Of a DNA stretch of 64,000 nucleotides, positions 32,916 to 42,900 are shown in pieces. The notes beneath the pieces were generated by a model. The model made no database searches. It was not told the DNA's origin and was given only the letters and a program-made list of their open reading frames with translations. Within the stretch, counting starts at the first letter, position 1, and every line of letters starts with the position of its first letter. Position numbers and translations under genes: made by a program. Source of the DNA: Corynebacterium amycolatum (GTDB lineage: Bacteria > Actinomycetota > Actinomycetes > Mycobacteriales > Mycobacteriaceae); the NCBI RefSeq assembly GCF_016889425.1, contig NZ_CP069513.1, positions 1,240,001 to 1,304,000 of the forward strand, read 5' to 3'.

Positions 32916-34645
32916 TTCGGGACTTGTGGTCGATGACGGATCGGCGCTCGAGAATGACGCTGGCGTGGCTCATTGCGTTGGCCGCGCTTGCCGCGCTGGC
33001 CCAGGGAGCGGCGTTCGTCGCGCTGCTGCCGCTGCTGTCGGCTCTGGCCGAGGGAGATGATGCGACGGCGTGGCGTTTCACCGGCGTCATCGCCGGCCTC
33101 GCGGCCGCCCATGCGGTGCTGTCTCTCGCCGCGGGGACGGTCGGCAGGGCGAATTCCGCAGCGGTGCTGTCGTCCCTGCTGCGTTCCCTGGGCGAACGCG
33201 TGCTGACGTTGCCACTCGGGTACGTCACCAAGTCCACGGCCGGCCGCTTTTCGGAGATGGCGTCGTCGGGTATCGCGTTTGCGGCGTCCGTGCCGCACGT
33301 GATCCTGCGGCCCGTCATCGCCGCGGTGGTTGCGCCGACCGTCATCGCCTTCGGAATTCTGGCGGTGGATTGGCGCGTCGGTTTGGTTCTCGTCGCGTCG
33401 GCGCCGGTGATCTTCTTCGCCTACCGGGCCATTGGCCGGGTCGGCGGGGAGTCGGACGAAGCGCATGCTGACGCCGTCGCTGCCGTCTCCGGCAGGCTGA
33501 TCGAGTTCACCCGCTGCCAGCAGGCGATTCGCGCCGCGAGCGACGGTTCGGCGGCGGACGCGATGGTGGATGAGGCGATCCGGGCCCAACACGATGCGTT
33601 CGCGAAGGCGACGTCGACGCAGGGGGCGGCCATCGGACGGTTGAGTTCGGTCGTCCATGCGGTGTTCACGGCGGCGGTAATCGTCGCCGTGGCAGTCGCC
33701 GCGACGGGCGGGATGGCGCCGGCGCATTTGGCGCCAATGCTCATCGTGGTCGTCCAGTTCACCGGACCGATCACCACGGCGGGAGCGTTGTCCGGCGGTT
33801 TCGGTGCGGGCCGCAACACGTTGGCTGCGTTGCGTGATCTGCGGGCAATCCCCGCCCTTCCCGAACCTGCCGCACCGGAGCCGCCCGACGGGCATGACGT
33901 GGAGTTCCGCGGCGTGAGCTTCGGGTACGGGGATAAGAAGGTTCTCGACGGCGTCAGCTTCCGTGCACCTCAGGGAGCGCTGGTTGCCGTAGTGGGACCG
34001 TCGGGGGCGGGCAAGACGACGGTCATGCGGCTGCTGTCGCGTTTTCATGATCCGGACTCGGGGGAGATCCTCATCGGCGGGGTGCCCTTGCCTCGAATCG
34101 GCACCGACGGCGTGAACTCGCTGGTGACCCCGGTGTTCCAGGAGACGTTCCTTTTCGACGCGTCCGTGCGGGACAACGTGGTCTTCGCCGACCCCGAATT
34201 CGGTTCCGGGCCCGGTGACGGGGACCGCTTGCGCGAGGCCGCCCGGCGTTCCGGGGTGGACCGCATCGTGGAGCTGCTGCCTTCCGGGTGGGATACCCCG
34301 GTGGGGGAGGAGGGGACGCTGCTGTCGGGAGGCGAGCGGCAGCGCCTCGCCATCGCCCGGGCGCTTCTGAAGGATTCCCCGGTGGTGCTTCTCGACGAGC
34401 CGACGTCCTCGCTGGATGCGGCCACTGAGCGGGCGATCGTCGGCACGATGGAGGCGTTGCGCGGCGATCACACCGTGATCGTCGTCGCCCATCGCCTGCA
34501 CACCGTCCGCGATGCCGACCTCATCGTCGTGCTTTCAGAGGACGGGACGGTCGCAGAACGGGGTACGCACGATGAATTGCTGGCGAAGGGCGGTCGCTAC
34601 GCCGAGTCGTGGGCGTGCCGGACGGGGAGCTCCCCGGGCGCCTGA
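32912..34645 (+). CDS. Half-size ABC transporter (YbtQ/IrtB-like)
   Basis: A 577-residue partner of the previous gene, overlapping it by ATGA. Membrane domain residues ~15-310; ATPase domain with GPSGAGKTT, VFQETFLF, LLSGGERQRLAIARA, VVLLDEPTSSLD and VAHRLHT. Compared with the partner, the Walker B glutamate and signature are canonical (LSGGE), whereas the partner has FSGGE. It is the last gene of the island operon. Import of the metal-loaded product is the favoured role by analogy with YbtPQ and IrtAB; export is possible. Confidence 0.88.
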   Translation: MIRDLWSMTDRRSRMTLAWLIALAALAALAQGAAFVALLPLLSALAEGDDATAWRFTGVIAGLAAAHAVLSLAAGTVGRANSAAVLSSLLRSLGERVLTLPLGYVTKSTAGRFSEMASSGIAFAASVPHVILRPVIAAVVAPTVIAFGILAVDWRVGLVLVASAPVIFFAYRAIGRVGGESDEAHADAVAAVSGRLIEFTRCQQAIRAASDGSAADAMVDEAIRAQHDAFAKATSTQGAAIGRLSSVVHAVFTAAVIVAVAVAATGGMAPAHLAPMLIVVVQFTGPITTAGALSGGFGAGRNTLAALRDLRAIPALPEPAAPEPPDGHDVEFRGVSFGYGDKKVLDGVSFRAPQGALVAVVGPSGAGKTTVMRLLSRFHDPDSGEILIGGVPLPRIGTDGVNSLVTPVFQETFLFDASVRDNVVFADPEFGSGPGDGDRLREAARRSGVDRIVELLPSGWDTPVGEEGTLLSGGERQRLAIARALLKDSPVVLLDEPTSSLDAATERAIVGTMEALRGDHTVIVVAHRLHTVRDADLIVVLSEDGTVAERGTHDELLAKGGRYAESWACRTGSSPGA

Positions 34646-34775
34646 TCCTCATCACCTGGTCGATGCCCTCACGGGCGCCCTGCCGCAGCTTCCCGAATCC
34701 CACCGCCAGACGCTCGGTGGACAGAGCGAAACCGCCGACGAAAACGCCGAGCAGCACGAACACCGACGAGCTGTA
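34646..34775 (-). pseudogene. Possible remnant of a small membrane protein gene
   Basis: The minus-strand frame through this short gap reads a protein-like segment with one hydrophobic helix (SSSVFVLLGVFVGGFALS) followed by an amphipathic basic stretch (GFGKLRQGAREGIDQVM). It then runs into the 3' end of the ABC gene and loses sense. No start or ribosome site is convincing. I do not recognise the family. It may be debris from the island boundary, or chance. Confidence 0.3.
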
Positions 34776-34800
34776 AAGACTGAAGCTCCCGGGAACGCGA

Positions 34801-34850
34801 AAATAGCCCCCTTTTCTCATCCCAGTGAAAGTTGGGAGGGAAGGGGGGCT
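34801..34850 (-). terminator. Terminator after pth
   Basis: AGCCCCC (34805-34811) pairs with GGGGGCT (34844-34850). On the minus strand the stem is followed by TATTTTCG. It lies 26 nt beyond the pth stop and may also end the island transcript from the other side. Confidence 0.75.
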
Positions 34851-34875
34851 CGTTGCTGCCATTTGCCTCTATCTG

Positions 34876-35484
34876 CTACCGCCCGTGCACCTGGTTCTGA
34901 GCAATTTCCAGCCCGTGGCTGGCGATTAGCTCCACTGCCTCCGCCGCGGTGGGCAGGGTGAAAGCGAGTTCCTCGCGCTCCTTGGCATTGAAGTTGTGCA
35001 GCACATAATCAGCTGGATCCTGGCGGCCCGGAGGACGACCAATGCCAATGCGCACGCGCATGTAGTCCTTCGTGCCCAATGACTTCGAGGTCGAACGCAG
35101 CCCATTGTGGCCATTCTCGCCACCGCCACGTTTGAGGCGGACCACGCCCGGGTCCAGATCTAGCTCATCGTGGACCACCACGACGTCGGTAGGTGCGATG
35201 CTGAAGAACTTCGCCAGCGCCGCGACCGGCCCGCCCGACAGATTCATGTACGTCCGGGGTTTAGCCAGAATCACCTGTCGCTCGCCACCATCGGAGGTTT
35301 TAAACCGAGTCTGCACAATCTCAGCGTTGGACTTCTTGTGCACGCTAAACGACGACGGCATCGGAGAAGTGCGGCTAGCTAGTTCATCTAGCACCAGATG
35401 TCCGACGTTATGGCGGGTGAGTTCATATTTGGGCCCAGGGTTGCCGAGGCCCACGACAAGTAGAGGCGTGGTGGAGGCGTTCAT
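34876..35484 (-). CDS. pth: Peptidyl-tRNA hydrolase
   Basis: Pth cleaves peptidyl-tRNAs that fall off the ribosome and so recycles tRNA. The 202-residue protein has [28 protein letters not shown] with the catalytic His in [32 protein letters not shown] and [16 protein letters not shown], all standard. I use ATG 35484 because the 22 residues before it in the open frame are not Pth-like. Gene order pth-rplY-prs-glmU on one strand matches mycobacteria and other corynebacteria. Confidence 0.96.
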   Translation of the reverse strand: MNASTTPLLVVGLGNPGPKYELTRHNVGHLVLDELASRTSPMPSSFSVHKKSNAEIVQTRFKTSDGGERQVILAKPRTYMNLSGGPVAALAKFFSIAPTDVVVVHDELDLDPGVVRLKRGGGENGHNGLRSTSKSLGTKDYMRVRIGIGRPPGRQDPADYVLHNFNAKEREELAFTLPTAAEAVELIASHGLEIAQNQVHGR

Positions 35485-35533
35485 GAGTTCAATCTTGGCA
35501 CACGGTAAGCAATCTTTTGGTTTTGGGGAGTGC

Positions 35534-35569
35534 AAAAAAGGGACGGACAAGAGCGTCCGTCCCTTTTTT
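35534..35569. terminator. Bidirectional terminator between rplY and pth
   Basis: GGGACGGAC (35540-35548) and GTCCGTCCC (35555-35563) form a perfect 9-bp stem flanked by A6 and T6. It can end transcription from rplY on the minus strand. Confidence 0.9.
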
Positions 35570-35628
35570 GTTAGCTAAGCGTGAAAGCCTGTATTGGCTC
35601 AGTCAGCTAGAGCTATTCAGCGCTTAAA

Positions 35629-36270
35629 TTACTCAGCGGATTCCTCAGCTGGCTCATCCGGGGTCTCAGCCTCGCCCATGCCCTCGATGTCGGCATCGAC
35701 GTCACCAGCCGGCTCCTCCTCCGGCTCGACGATGTTGAAGATGAGCAGGTCAGCGTCGTCGGTGAGGACCAGGCCCTCTGGCAGGGTAACGTCGCCGGCG
35801 TGAACCATGGTGCCGACCTCTGCACCCTCGACGGAGACCTCAATCTCTTCCGGAATAGCCAGAACCGGTGCGTTGACCAGAATGGTCTCGGCATCCTGCA
35901 TGAGCAGGGCACCCGGAGCGAGCTCGCCAGTCGGAACGACCGGAACCTCAACCTCAACCTTCTCGTCACGGTGAATGGCGAGCAGGTCAGCGTGGTCGAT
36001 GTCGAGAGTCAGCGGGTTCTGGTCAACAGCCTTAACCATGGACAGCTGGGACTCGCCCTCGATGTTGACGTCCAGAACAGCGTTGACACCGTGGTTACGG
36101 ATGACAGCGTGGAAATCCAGAGTGTCAACGAGGATGTGCTTCGGAGCATCCAGGTCAGCGCCGTAGATGACAACCGGGATGTCGCCAGCAACGCGGGCAC
36201 GGCGAGCGGCACCCTTGCCGAACTCGGTGCGGTTACGAGCATCAATCTTGATGATGTTGGGCTTTGCCAT
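35629..36270 (-). CDS. rplY: Ribosomal protein bL25, CTC form
   Basis: This 213-residue protein is the long (general stress protein CTC) form of bL25, which binds 5S rRNA. The N-terminal L25 domain (residues 5-95) contains RTEFGKGAARRARVAGDIPVVIYG and LDIDHADLLAIH. The C-terminal TL5/CTC domain follows (100-185), then a very acidic Glu/Asp/Pro tail of about 25 residues. Start and length are standard. A perfect terminator hairpin follows. The 250-nt gap to prs contains the prs terminator, so rplY probably has its own promoter. Confidence 0.95.
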   Translation of the reverse strand: MAKPNIIKIDARNRTEFGKGAARRARVAGDIPVVIYGADLDAPKHILVDTLDFHAVIRNHGVNAVLDVNIEGESQLSMVKAVDQNPLTLDIDHADLLAIHRDEKVEVEVPVVPTGELAPGALLMQDAETILVNAPVLAIPEEIEVSVEGAEVGTMVHAGDVTLPEGLVLTDDADLLIFNIVEPEEEPAGDVDADIEGMGEAETPDEPAEESAE

Positions 36271-36453
36271 GAAAATGGACTCCTAAACGATTCGATACTG
36301 AGTCGTCGAGTCGAGCACGTGCCGCATCCATGCCTCTGTGGGGCGCAAAAGTTGGGCTGCGAGCGTCGCGTCGATAACGGCAACCAGCTACTGTGGTCGC
36401 CCTCGCCGAGACTTACCGGAAAAATTGTAGTGGACTAACAGGTCAAACAGCAA

Positions 36454-36498
36454 ACCCCGCCACCACCAGCAAAACTAGGTTGCTGGTCGCAGCGGGGT
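36454..36498 (-). terminator. Terminator after prs
   Basis: On the minus strand ACCCCGC (36498-36492) and GCGGGGT (36460-36454), with a further inner pairing CCAGCA/TGCTGG, form a long hairpin followed by TTGCTGTTTG. The T-tract is imperfect. Confidence 0.6.
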
Positions 36499-36521
36499 GC
36501 CCGTCGGCAAGCGGAAAGAGC

Positions 36522-37499
36522 TTATGCCTGGCCCTCGAAGAGAGTGGTGACGGAACCGTTTTCGAAGATCTCGTGGATCGTCTTAGCCAGCAGCGGCGCA
36601 ATTGGCAGGACGGTCAGGTTGTCCCAGCCCTCGGTGGACTGCGGCAGAGTATCGGTGGTGATGACCTCGCGGGCACCGCACTTCGACAGGCGCTCGCGAG
36701 CTGGGTCAGAGAAGACACCGTGCGTGGTAGCGATGATGACATCCTCAGCGCCAGCCTCACGCAACACCTTGACAGCGCCGGCGATGGTGCCGCCGGTGTC
36801 AATCATGTCGTCGATGAGTAGACAGGTCTTACCGGAGACCTCGCCGACCACACGGTTGGCGACAACCTGGTTCGCGACATCGACGGAACGGGTCTTGTGA
36901 ATGAAAGCCAGCGGGGCATCGCCCAGGGTGTTGGCCCACTTCTCGGAAACCTTCACACGACCGGCGTCAGGGGAGACCACGACGAGGTTGTCCAGGGAGT
37001 AGTTCTTCTTGATGTACTCCGACAGAATCGGCATGGCGTGCATGTGATCGACCGGGCCGTCGAAGAAGCCCTGAATCTGGTCGGTGTGGAGGTCCACGGA
37101 GACGATGCGGTCAGCGCCGGCGGTCTTGAGCAGGTCAGCGACCAGGCGAGCGGAAATCGGCTCACGGCCACGGTGCTTCTTGTCCTGGCGGGCGTATGGG
37201 AAGAACGGCAGGATAGCGGTGATGCGCTTGGCCGAACCGCGCTTGAGCGCGTCAATCATAATCAGCTGCTCGATGAGCCACTTATTCAGCGGTGCCGGGT
37301 GTGCCTGTAGCACGAAGGCATCGGAACCGCGGACGGATTCCTCGTAGCGCACGAAGATTTCGCCGTTGGCAAAATCACGAGCGGTCATCGGGGTCAGCTC
37401 TGTGCCGAGCTCCTTGGCAACTGCCTCGCCCAATTCCGGGTGTGCCCTTCCGGAGAAGAGCATGAGGTTCTTTTGGTTATCGATCCACTGGCCGGTCAT
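36522..37499 (-). CDS. prs: Ribose-phosphate pyrophosphokinase
   Basis: Prs makes PRPP from ribose 5-phosphate and ATP for purine, pyrimidine, His, Trp and NAD synthesis. In mycolata PRPP is also the source of cell-wall arabinose. The 325-residue protein has the flexible-loop sequence FFPYARQDKKHRGREPISARLVA, the signature VDLHTDQIQGFFDGPVDH and the PRPP-binding loop LLIDDMIDTGGTI. It starts 7 nt after the glmU stop, so glmU-prs form an operon. Confidence 0.97.
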   Translation of the reverse strand: MTGQWIDNQKNLMLFSGRAHPELGEAVAKELGTELTPMTARDFANGEIFVRYEESVRGSDAFVLQAHPAPLNKWLIEQLIMIDALKRGSAKRITAILPFFPYARQDKKHRGREPISARLVADLLKTAGADRIVSVDLHTDQIQGFFDGPVDHMHAMPILSEYIKKNYSLDNLVVVSPDAGRVKVSEKWANTLGDAPLAFIHKTRSVDVANQVVANRVVGEVSGKTCLLIDDMIDTGGTIAGAVKVLREAGAEDVIIATTHGVFSDPARERLSKCGAREVITTDTLPQSTEGWDNLTVLPIAPLLAKTIHEIFENGSVTTLFEGQA

Positions 37500-37506
37500 C
37501 TGCCGT

Positions 37507-38997
37507 CTAGCCTTCCTGGTCTTCCTTGTTGTTGTCAGCGTTGTCAGCTACCTGCGCCGCCTGCGCTGCCTCAGCAGCAGCGGTACCTGGACGCTTCCGC
37601 TCGACCCATCCCTCGATGTTGCGCTGACGGCCACCACTGACCGCCAATGCTCCCGGAGGAACGTCGTCCTTAATAACAGTACCTGCACCTGAGTACGCAC
37701 CATCACCCACGGTCACCGGAGCGATGAACATGGTGTCGGAGCCGGTGCGAACATGCGAGCCGATAACGGTGCGGTGCTTGTTGACACCGTCGTAGTTCAC
37801 GAACACGCTGGAGGCGCCAATGTTGGAGTGCTCGCCAATCTCCGCATCGCCGACGTAGGTCAGGTGCGGAACCTTCGAACCGTTTCCGATCTGCGCGTTC
37901 TTCGCCTCTACGAAGCCACCGAGCTTCGCGCCGACACCGAGTTTGGTGTTCGGGCGAATGTAGGTGAACGGTCCGACCGTCGCATCCTCGCCGATCTCCG
38001 AATCGGAACCGTGCGTACGCACGACGCTGGCGCGCTTGCCGACGACCATGTTGGTCAGTGTCGTGTCCGGTCCCACGGTGGCCCCGTCGCCAATCACAGT
38101 CTTGCCGTGCAGCTGGGTGCCCGGCAGAATCGTGACATCGCGTCCGATCTCCACCTCAACATCAATCCACGTGGTGTCCGGATCGACGAGAGTGGCACCT
38201 GCGCGCATAGCTTCCTCGCAGGTGCGGCGGTTGAGCTCGCGGCCAAGGGTAGCCAGCTGTACGCGGTCATTGACACCGGCGACGACGGTGGCGTCGGCGA
38301 GGCGGTGGCCGCGCACTGAGCGGTCGGCCTCCCGGGCGATGCCAATGACATCGGTGAGGTAGAGCTCGCCCTGGGCATTGTTGGTGTCCAATTGCTTGAG
38401 GGCGTTTGCCAGGGTCTCGGCATCGAATGCGTAGACACCGGAGTTGACCTCGGTGATCTCACGTTCCTCGTCGGAGGCGTCCTTTTCCTCCACGATGCGC
38501 AGAACTTCGCCGTCGGCGTTACGAACGATGCGGCCGTAACCGTGCGGGTTTTCAGCAGTGGAGGTCAGCACGGTCACGGCAGCGCGTGGCTTGCGGTTGT
38601 GTTCTTCGAGCAGCGCCTGGAGCGCTTCGGAATCCAGCAGCGGAACATCGGAAGTGGTTACCAAGATGGTGCCATCGAAATTCTGCAGCTCAGGGTGTTC
38701 CAGTGCGCACTGAACAGCGTGGCCGGTACCGTTTTGCTCTTCCTGCGGGGCAATGACGACGTCGTTGGAGTGCTCGGCCTTCTCTGTCCAGGTGCCGATG
38801 GCGTCGATTACCTTTTCGCGCTGGTGGCCAACGACAACAGCAATCTCATCCGGACTAATGCCCTTGGCGGCATAGAGCGCGTGCTCCAACATGGTGCGAC
38901 CGCCGATAGCGTGCAGCATTTTCGGCGTATCGGATTTCATTCGGGTGCCTTGACCCGCGGCGAGAATGACCACAGCGGTGGCCGAACCGTTTGACAT
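37507..38997 (-). CDS. glmU: Bifunctional UDP-GlcNAc pyrophosphorylase/GlcN-1-P acetyltransferase
   Basis: GlmU makes UDP-GlcNAc for peptidoglycan in two steps. The 496-residue protein has an N-terminal uridylyltransferase domain starting [21 protein letters not shown] and a C-terminal left-handed beta-helix of hexapeptide repeats with YVGDAEIG and the region [10 protein letters not shown] for acetyl transfer. The start at ATG 38997 fits the conserved N-terminus. The C-terminal ~25 residues are Ala/Asp rich and poorly conserved. The tRNA-Gln gene lies just upstream on the same strand. Confidence 0.97.
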   Translation of the reverse strand: MSNGSATAVVILAAGQGTRMKSDTPKMLHAIGGRTMLEHALYAAKGISPDEIAVVVGHQREKVIDAIGTWTEKAEHSNDVVIAPQEEQNGTGHAVQCALEHPELQNFDGTILVTTSDVPLLDSEALQALLEEHNRKPRAAVTVLTSTAENPHGYGRIVRNADGEVLRIVEEKDASDEEREITEVNSGVYAFDAETLANALKQLDTNNAQGELYLTDVIGIAREADRSVRGHRLADATVVAGVNDRVQLATLGRELNRRTCEEAMRAGATLVDPDTTWIDVEVEIGRDVTILPGTQLHGKTVIGDGATVGPDTTLTNMVVGKRASVVRTHGSDSEIGEDATVGPFTYIRPNTKLGVGAKLGGFVEAKNAQIGNGSKVPHLTYVGDAEIGEHSNIGASSVFVNYDGVNKHRTVIGSHVRTGSDTMFIAPVTVGDGAYSGAGTVIKDDVPPGALAVSGGRQRNIEGWVERKRPGTAAAEAAQAAQVADNADNNKEDQEG

Positions 38998-39084
38998 GAA
39001 ACTTGCTACTCCTCGGTCAGGGTGCATCACGGTCACGGCGGGGCGAAAAGTCACTTCTTAATTAAGGGGCCGGCCCCCCGCTTG

Positions 39085-39155
39085 CTCTCCCACCAGGACT
39101 CGAACCTAGAATGCCGGTACCAAAAACCGGAGTGTTGCCATTACACCATGGGAGA
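39085..39155 (-). tRNA. tRNA-Gln (TTG)
   Basis: On the minus strand the acceptor arms TCTCCCA/TGGGAGA, the D arm, the anticodon arm CCGGT-TTTTGGT-ACCGG with anticodon TTG, and a T arm with GGTTCGAGTCC form a complete cloverleaf. The discriminator is G. No CCA is encoded. Confidence 0.95.
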
Positions 39156-39243
39156 ATGGGGCGAACGCGAAAAAATTGCATGGCTGAGTCGACTCAGCCG
39201 GCTCGCTTGCGCCTGCGATATACGATAGCAAGACTTTAGCCAC

Positions 39244-39249
39244 TAATCT
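39244..39249 (+). promoter_or_regulatory. Putative leaderless -10 box of the TetR gene
   Basis: TAATCT lies 6 nt before the ATG at 39256, and no ribosome site is present. Confidence 0.4.
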
Positions 39250-39255
39250 AAAAGC

Positions 39256-39948
39256 ATGGCCTCTAATTCTCCGAGACGACGTATGACCGGTCCACAGCGC
39301 AAAGCTCAGCTGACAGAAGTCAGCCGTGGAATCTTTGCCGCCAAGGGGCTTGATGCCGCCTCAATGGAGGAGATCGCTGCCGCAGCCGGGGTGTCAAAGC
39401 CGGTTGTCTACGAGCATTTTGGTACCAAAGAGCGGCTCTACCAGGCAGTCGTCGACCAGGAGATGAAGACCCTGGAGGCCACGATTAGGGAAGCGTTGTC
39501 CCTGGGGCGCTCGCGTTACCGCATCGAACAGGCGGTGTTGGCATTGCTGACTTATGTCGAGGAAAACCCGGAGGGATTCTCCATTATTTCTCGCGACCCC
39601 GGTGTGGCGGGTGGCTATGAGACGCTGCTGAATAATGCCACTGAGTCGGTTACGCCTATCCTCTCCGAGGCTTTCAAACGCGCTGGTTTCGACCCGGCCA
39701 TGTCGGTGCTCTACGGAAACTGCATGGTCGGTATGGTTTCGCAGACTGCTCGCTGGTGGATGGAGAAGCGCAGTCCGGATAAAGAGACGGTGGCGGCGCA
39801 CATCGTGAACCTGTGCTGGAACGGGCTGGCCGGCATGGAGGGGGCCCCGACTCTGCATGGCTCCGCTGATGTACCAGCGGCCGCTGAGGGCGCGAAGTTC
39901 GGAGCAGGTGCTGCGGCAGACCCGATGCAGGTGGCGGAGAACGGCTAA
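39256..39948 (+). CDS. TetR-family transcriptional regulator
   Basis: A 230-residue repressor-type protein. The N-terminal helix-turn-helix covers about residues 15-62, with the TetR signature GIFAAKGLDAASMEEIAAAAGVSKPVVYEHFGTKERLY. The C-terminal ligand domain is helical, and the last 35 residues are low-complexity Ala/Gly. It sits immediately before mfd, as the TetR gene Rv1019 does in Mycobacterium tuberculosis. Ligand and targets are unknown. It may regulate itself and mfd. Confidence 0.9.
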   Translation: MASNSPRRRMTGPQRKAQLTEVSRGIFAAKGLDAASMEEIAAAAGVSKPVVYEHFGTKERLYQAVVDQEMKTLEATIREALSLGRSRYRIEQAVLALLTYVEENPEGFSIISRDPGVAGGYETLLNNATESVTPILSEAFKRAGFDPAMSVLYGNCMVGMVSQTARWWMEKRSPDKETVAAHIVNLCWNGLAGMEGAPTLHGSADVPAAAEGAKFGAGAAADPMQVAENG

Positions 39949-39980
39949 CCAGCGCGCAGGGTGAATCCGGGGTGCATGGT

Positions 39981-39986
39981 TATATT
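39981..39986 (+). promoter_or_regulatory. Putative leaderless -10 box of mfd
   Basis: TATATT, close to the consensus TATAAT, ends 6 nt before ATG 39993. This supports that ATG as the start and suggests a leaderless mRNA. Confidence 0.5.
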
Positions 39987-39992
39987 GGGGCT

Positions 39993-42900
39993 ATGCCAAC
40001 TTCTGCGTCTTCCTCGGCGAAAGCCACACCCAGCATTCTGCCGAACCCGCTGTCGGGGCTGGAAAGCCTCGTTGTCACGGATCCTCAATTTGTCGGCGTG
40101 CTCGGGCGCGTCGGCGAAGACGGGCTGGCGCTCACGGGTGCGGACGCGGTGCGTTCGCACCTTATTTACGCCATGTCCACGAAGGTGCCGGTGCTGGTCG
40201 TCACGGCTACTGGCCGTGAGGCGGAGGACCTGACTGCCGAGGTCAAGTCGATGATCGGCGACCGTGTAGCTATGTTCCCCTCGTGGGAGACGCTCCCGCA
40301 TGAGAAGCTTTCGCCGGCTGTGGATACTGTGGCGCAGCGTCGTAAGGCGCTTTACGACGTTCGCCGGGGCAAAGTCGACGTTCTGATTGCAGCGGTGCGC
40401 TCGTTGGTGCAGCCGATTGTGGACGACCTCGAGGCTGAAGCCAGCGCGCCCATCCACATCCAGCTGGACCAGGACTGCGAGAACCTGGTTGAGTGGCTGG
40501 TGCATCACGGCTATTCGCATGTGGACATGGTCGGCAGGCGTGGTCAGTTTGCCGTGCGTGGCGGCATCGTCGATGTCTTCCCGGCGACCGAAGAGCTGCC
40601 GGTTCGTATCGAGCTCTGGGGTGACGAGGTTACCGACCTGCGCGCCTTTTCCGTCGCTGACCAGCGCACGATCTCTGAGATAGAGGTCGACCAGCTGGAT
40701 ATCTTCCCGTGTCGTGCACTGCTTATCGACGACGACGTGAAGGGCGCCGCGGAGAAACTCGCCACTACGCGTTCTGGACAGGTCCAAGAAATGCTCACCC
40801 GCATCGGTGATGGCCAGTGGGTGGAGGGCATGGAGTCGCTGATTCCACTGATTAGTCAGCATCCGATGAAGATGCTCACCGAGGTCATGCCGGAGAAAAC
40901 GCATGTGCTCATGTGCGGGCCGGAGCGCATTCGCTCTCGCGCGCAGGACCTGATTAGTGCGGGCGAGGAGTTTATGGCCGCAGCGTGGGAAACGGCCGCG
41001 ATGGGTGGCTCGGCGCCAATCGCCACCGATGGTCTGGAGCCCAGCGCTTACCGTAGCTTGGCCTCTATCCCGATGCCCACCTCGTGGCATATTTCCCCGC
41101 CCGGCATGTTGGAGGCGGGGGTCACCGAAGATGATGTGCTGCCGCTAACCTTTGAGCCTGGGCCCGCGCCACGCGGTGACTTAAAGGAAATTGGTCACCT
41201 GATGAGGCAGCTGCGCGATGCCACGGTCGCGGGGGAACGAGTGGCGTACGTGGCGGCGACGCCCGCGGGCGCGCGTCGGCAAGCGGAAAGGTTTAGGGAA
41301 GCCGGAATTGCGACGCGCATGGCGGCGGGCCCGGAGTATCCCGAGTCCGGGAGAATTACCGTCTACCAGGGTGTTTTGCACGGCGGCCTGGTGTTCCCGC
41401 GTATTCCCGGTGGCGCGCTGACTCTGATTACTGAGCAGGACATCACGGGTAACCGCATCGCGGAAGGTGCCCTTGGTGGTCGCCGTAAACCGGCGAAGCG
41501 CCGTGGTCGCGTGGATCCGCTGGCACTGAAGGCCGGCGACTATGTCGTACACGACACTCATGGCATCGGTCGATTTGTGAAGCTCACTGAGCGCACCATC
41601 GGCACGGGCGAGGATCAGGCTCGCCGCGAGTACGTGGTGCTCGAGTACGCACCGAGCAAGCGCGGAGGCCCCTCGGACCAGCTCTACGTGCCGATGGAGA
41701 GCCTGGATCTGCTGTCGCGCTATGTCGGCGGCGAAAAGCCCGCGCTGTCGAAGATGGGCGGCTCGGACTGGAAGTCCACCAAGCGCAAGGCCCGTGGCGC
41801 TGTCCGCGAGATTGCGGAAGAGCTGGTCAAGCTCTACGCCGAGCGTCAAGCCGCGCCGGGCCACGCGTTCGCGCCGGATACGCCGTGGCAGCAGGAGATG
41901 GAGGATAACTTCCCCTTCACCGAGACTGAGGACCAGCTGCAGGCCATCGACGAAATCAAGTCCGACATGGAAAAGCCGGTACCGATGGACCGCGTGCTCA
42001 TCGGCGATGTCGGCTACGGCAAGACCGAGGTGGCACTGCGTGCTGCTTTCAAAGCGGTTCAAGATGGCCGTCAGGTAGCAGTGTTGGTGCCGACCACGCT
42101 GTTGGCACAGCAGCATTTGACTACTTTCACTCAGCGTATGGAGGGCTTCCCAGTCACCATCCGCGGGCTGTCCCGCTTCACCTCACCGAAGGACTCCAAA
42201 GAGGTTCTCGAAGGGTTGAAGAATGGGACGGTCGATATTGTTATCGGCACGCATCGTCTCTTGCAGACCGGCGTGCAGTGGAAAGAACTCGGTCTGGTCA
42301 TCGTTGACGAGGAGCAGCGTTTCGGCGTCGAGCACAAGGAGCACATCAAGGCGCTGCGTCACCACGTCGACGTGCTCACCATGTCCGCAACGCCAATTCC
42401 GCGCACGCTCGAAATGTCGATTGCCGGCATCCGCGAGATGAGCCAGATTCTTACCCCGCCGCAGGACCGCCACCCGGTGCTGACATACGTCGGCGCGCAG
42501 TCTGACAAGCAGGTCGCCGCTGCTATCAGGCGCGAGCTGCTTCGCGACGGTCAGGTGTTCTACCTGCATAATAAGGTGGAAACCATTGACAAGGTCGCAC
42601 AGAATATCCGCAATTTGGTGCCCGAGGCCCGTGTGGTAGTGGCCCACGGTCAGATGGGGGAGGAGCAGCTGGAGCGCACGGTCGAGGGCTTCTGGCAGCG
42701 CGAGTACGACGTGCTGGTGTGTACCACCATCGTGGAGACCGGCCTGGATATTGCCAACGCGAATACGTTGATTGTGGAAAACGCTCACCATATGGGTCTT
42801 TCCCAGCTGCACCAGCTGCGTGGTCGCGTGGGCCGTTCCCGTGAGCGCGCCTATGCCTACTTCCTCTACCCGGAGAATCAGACGCTGACGGAGACTTCCT

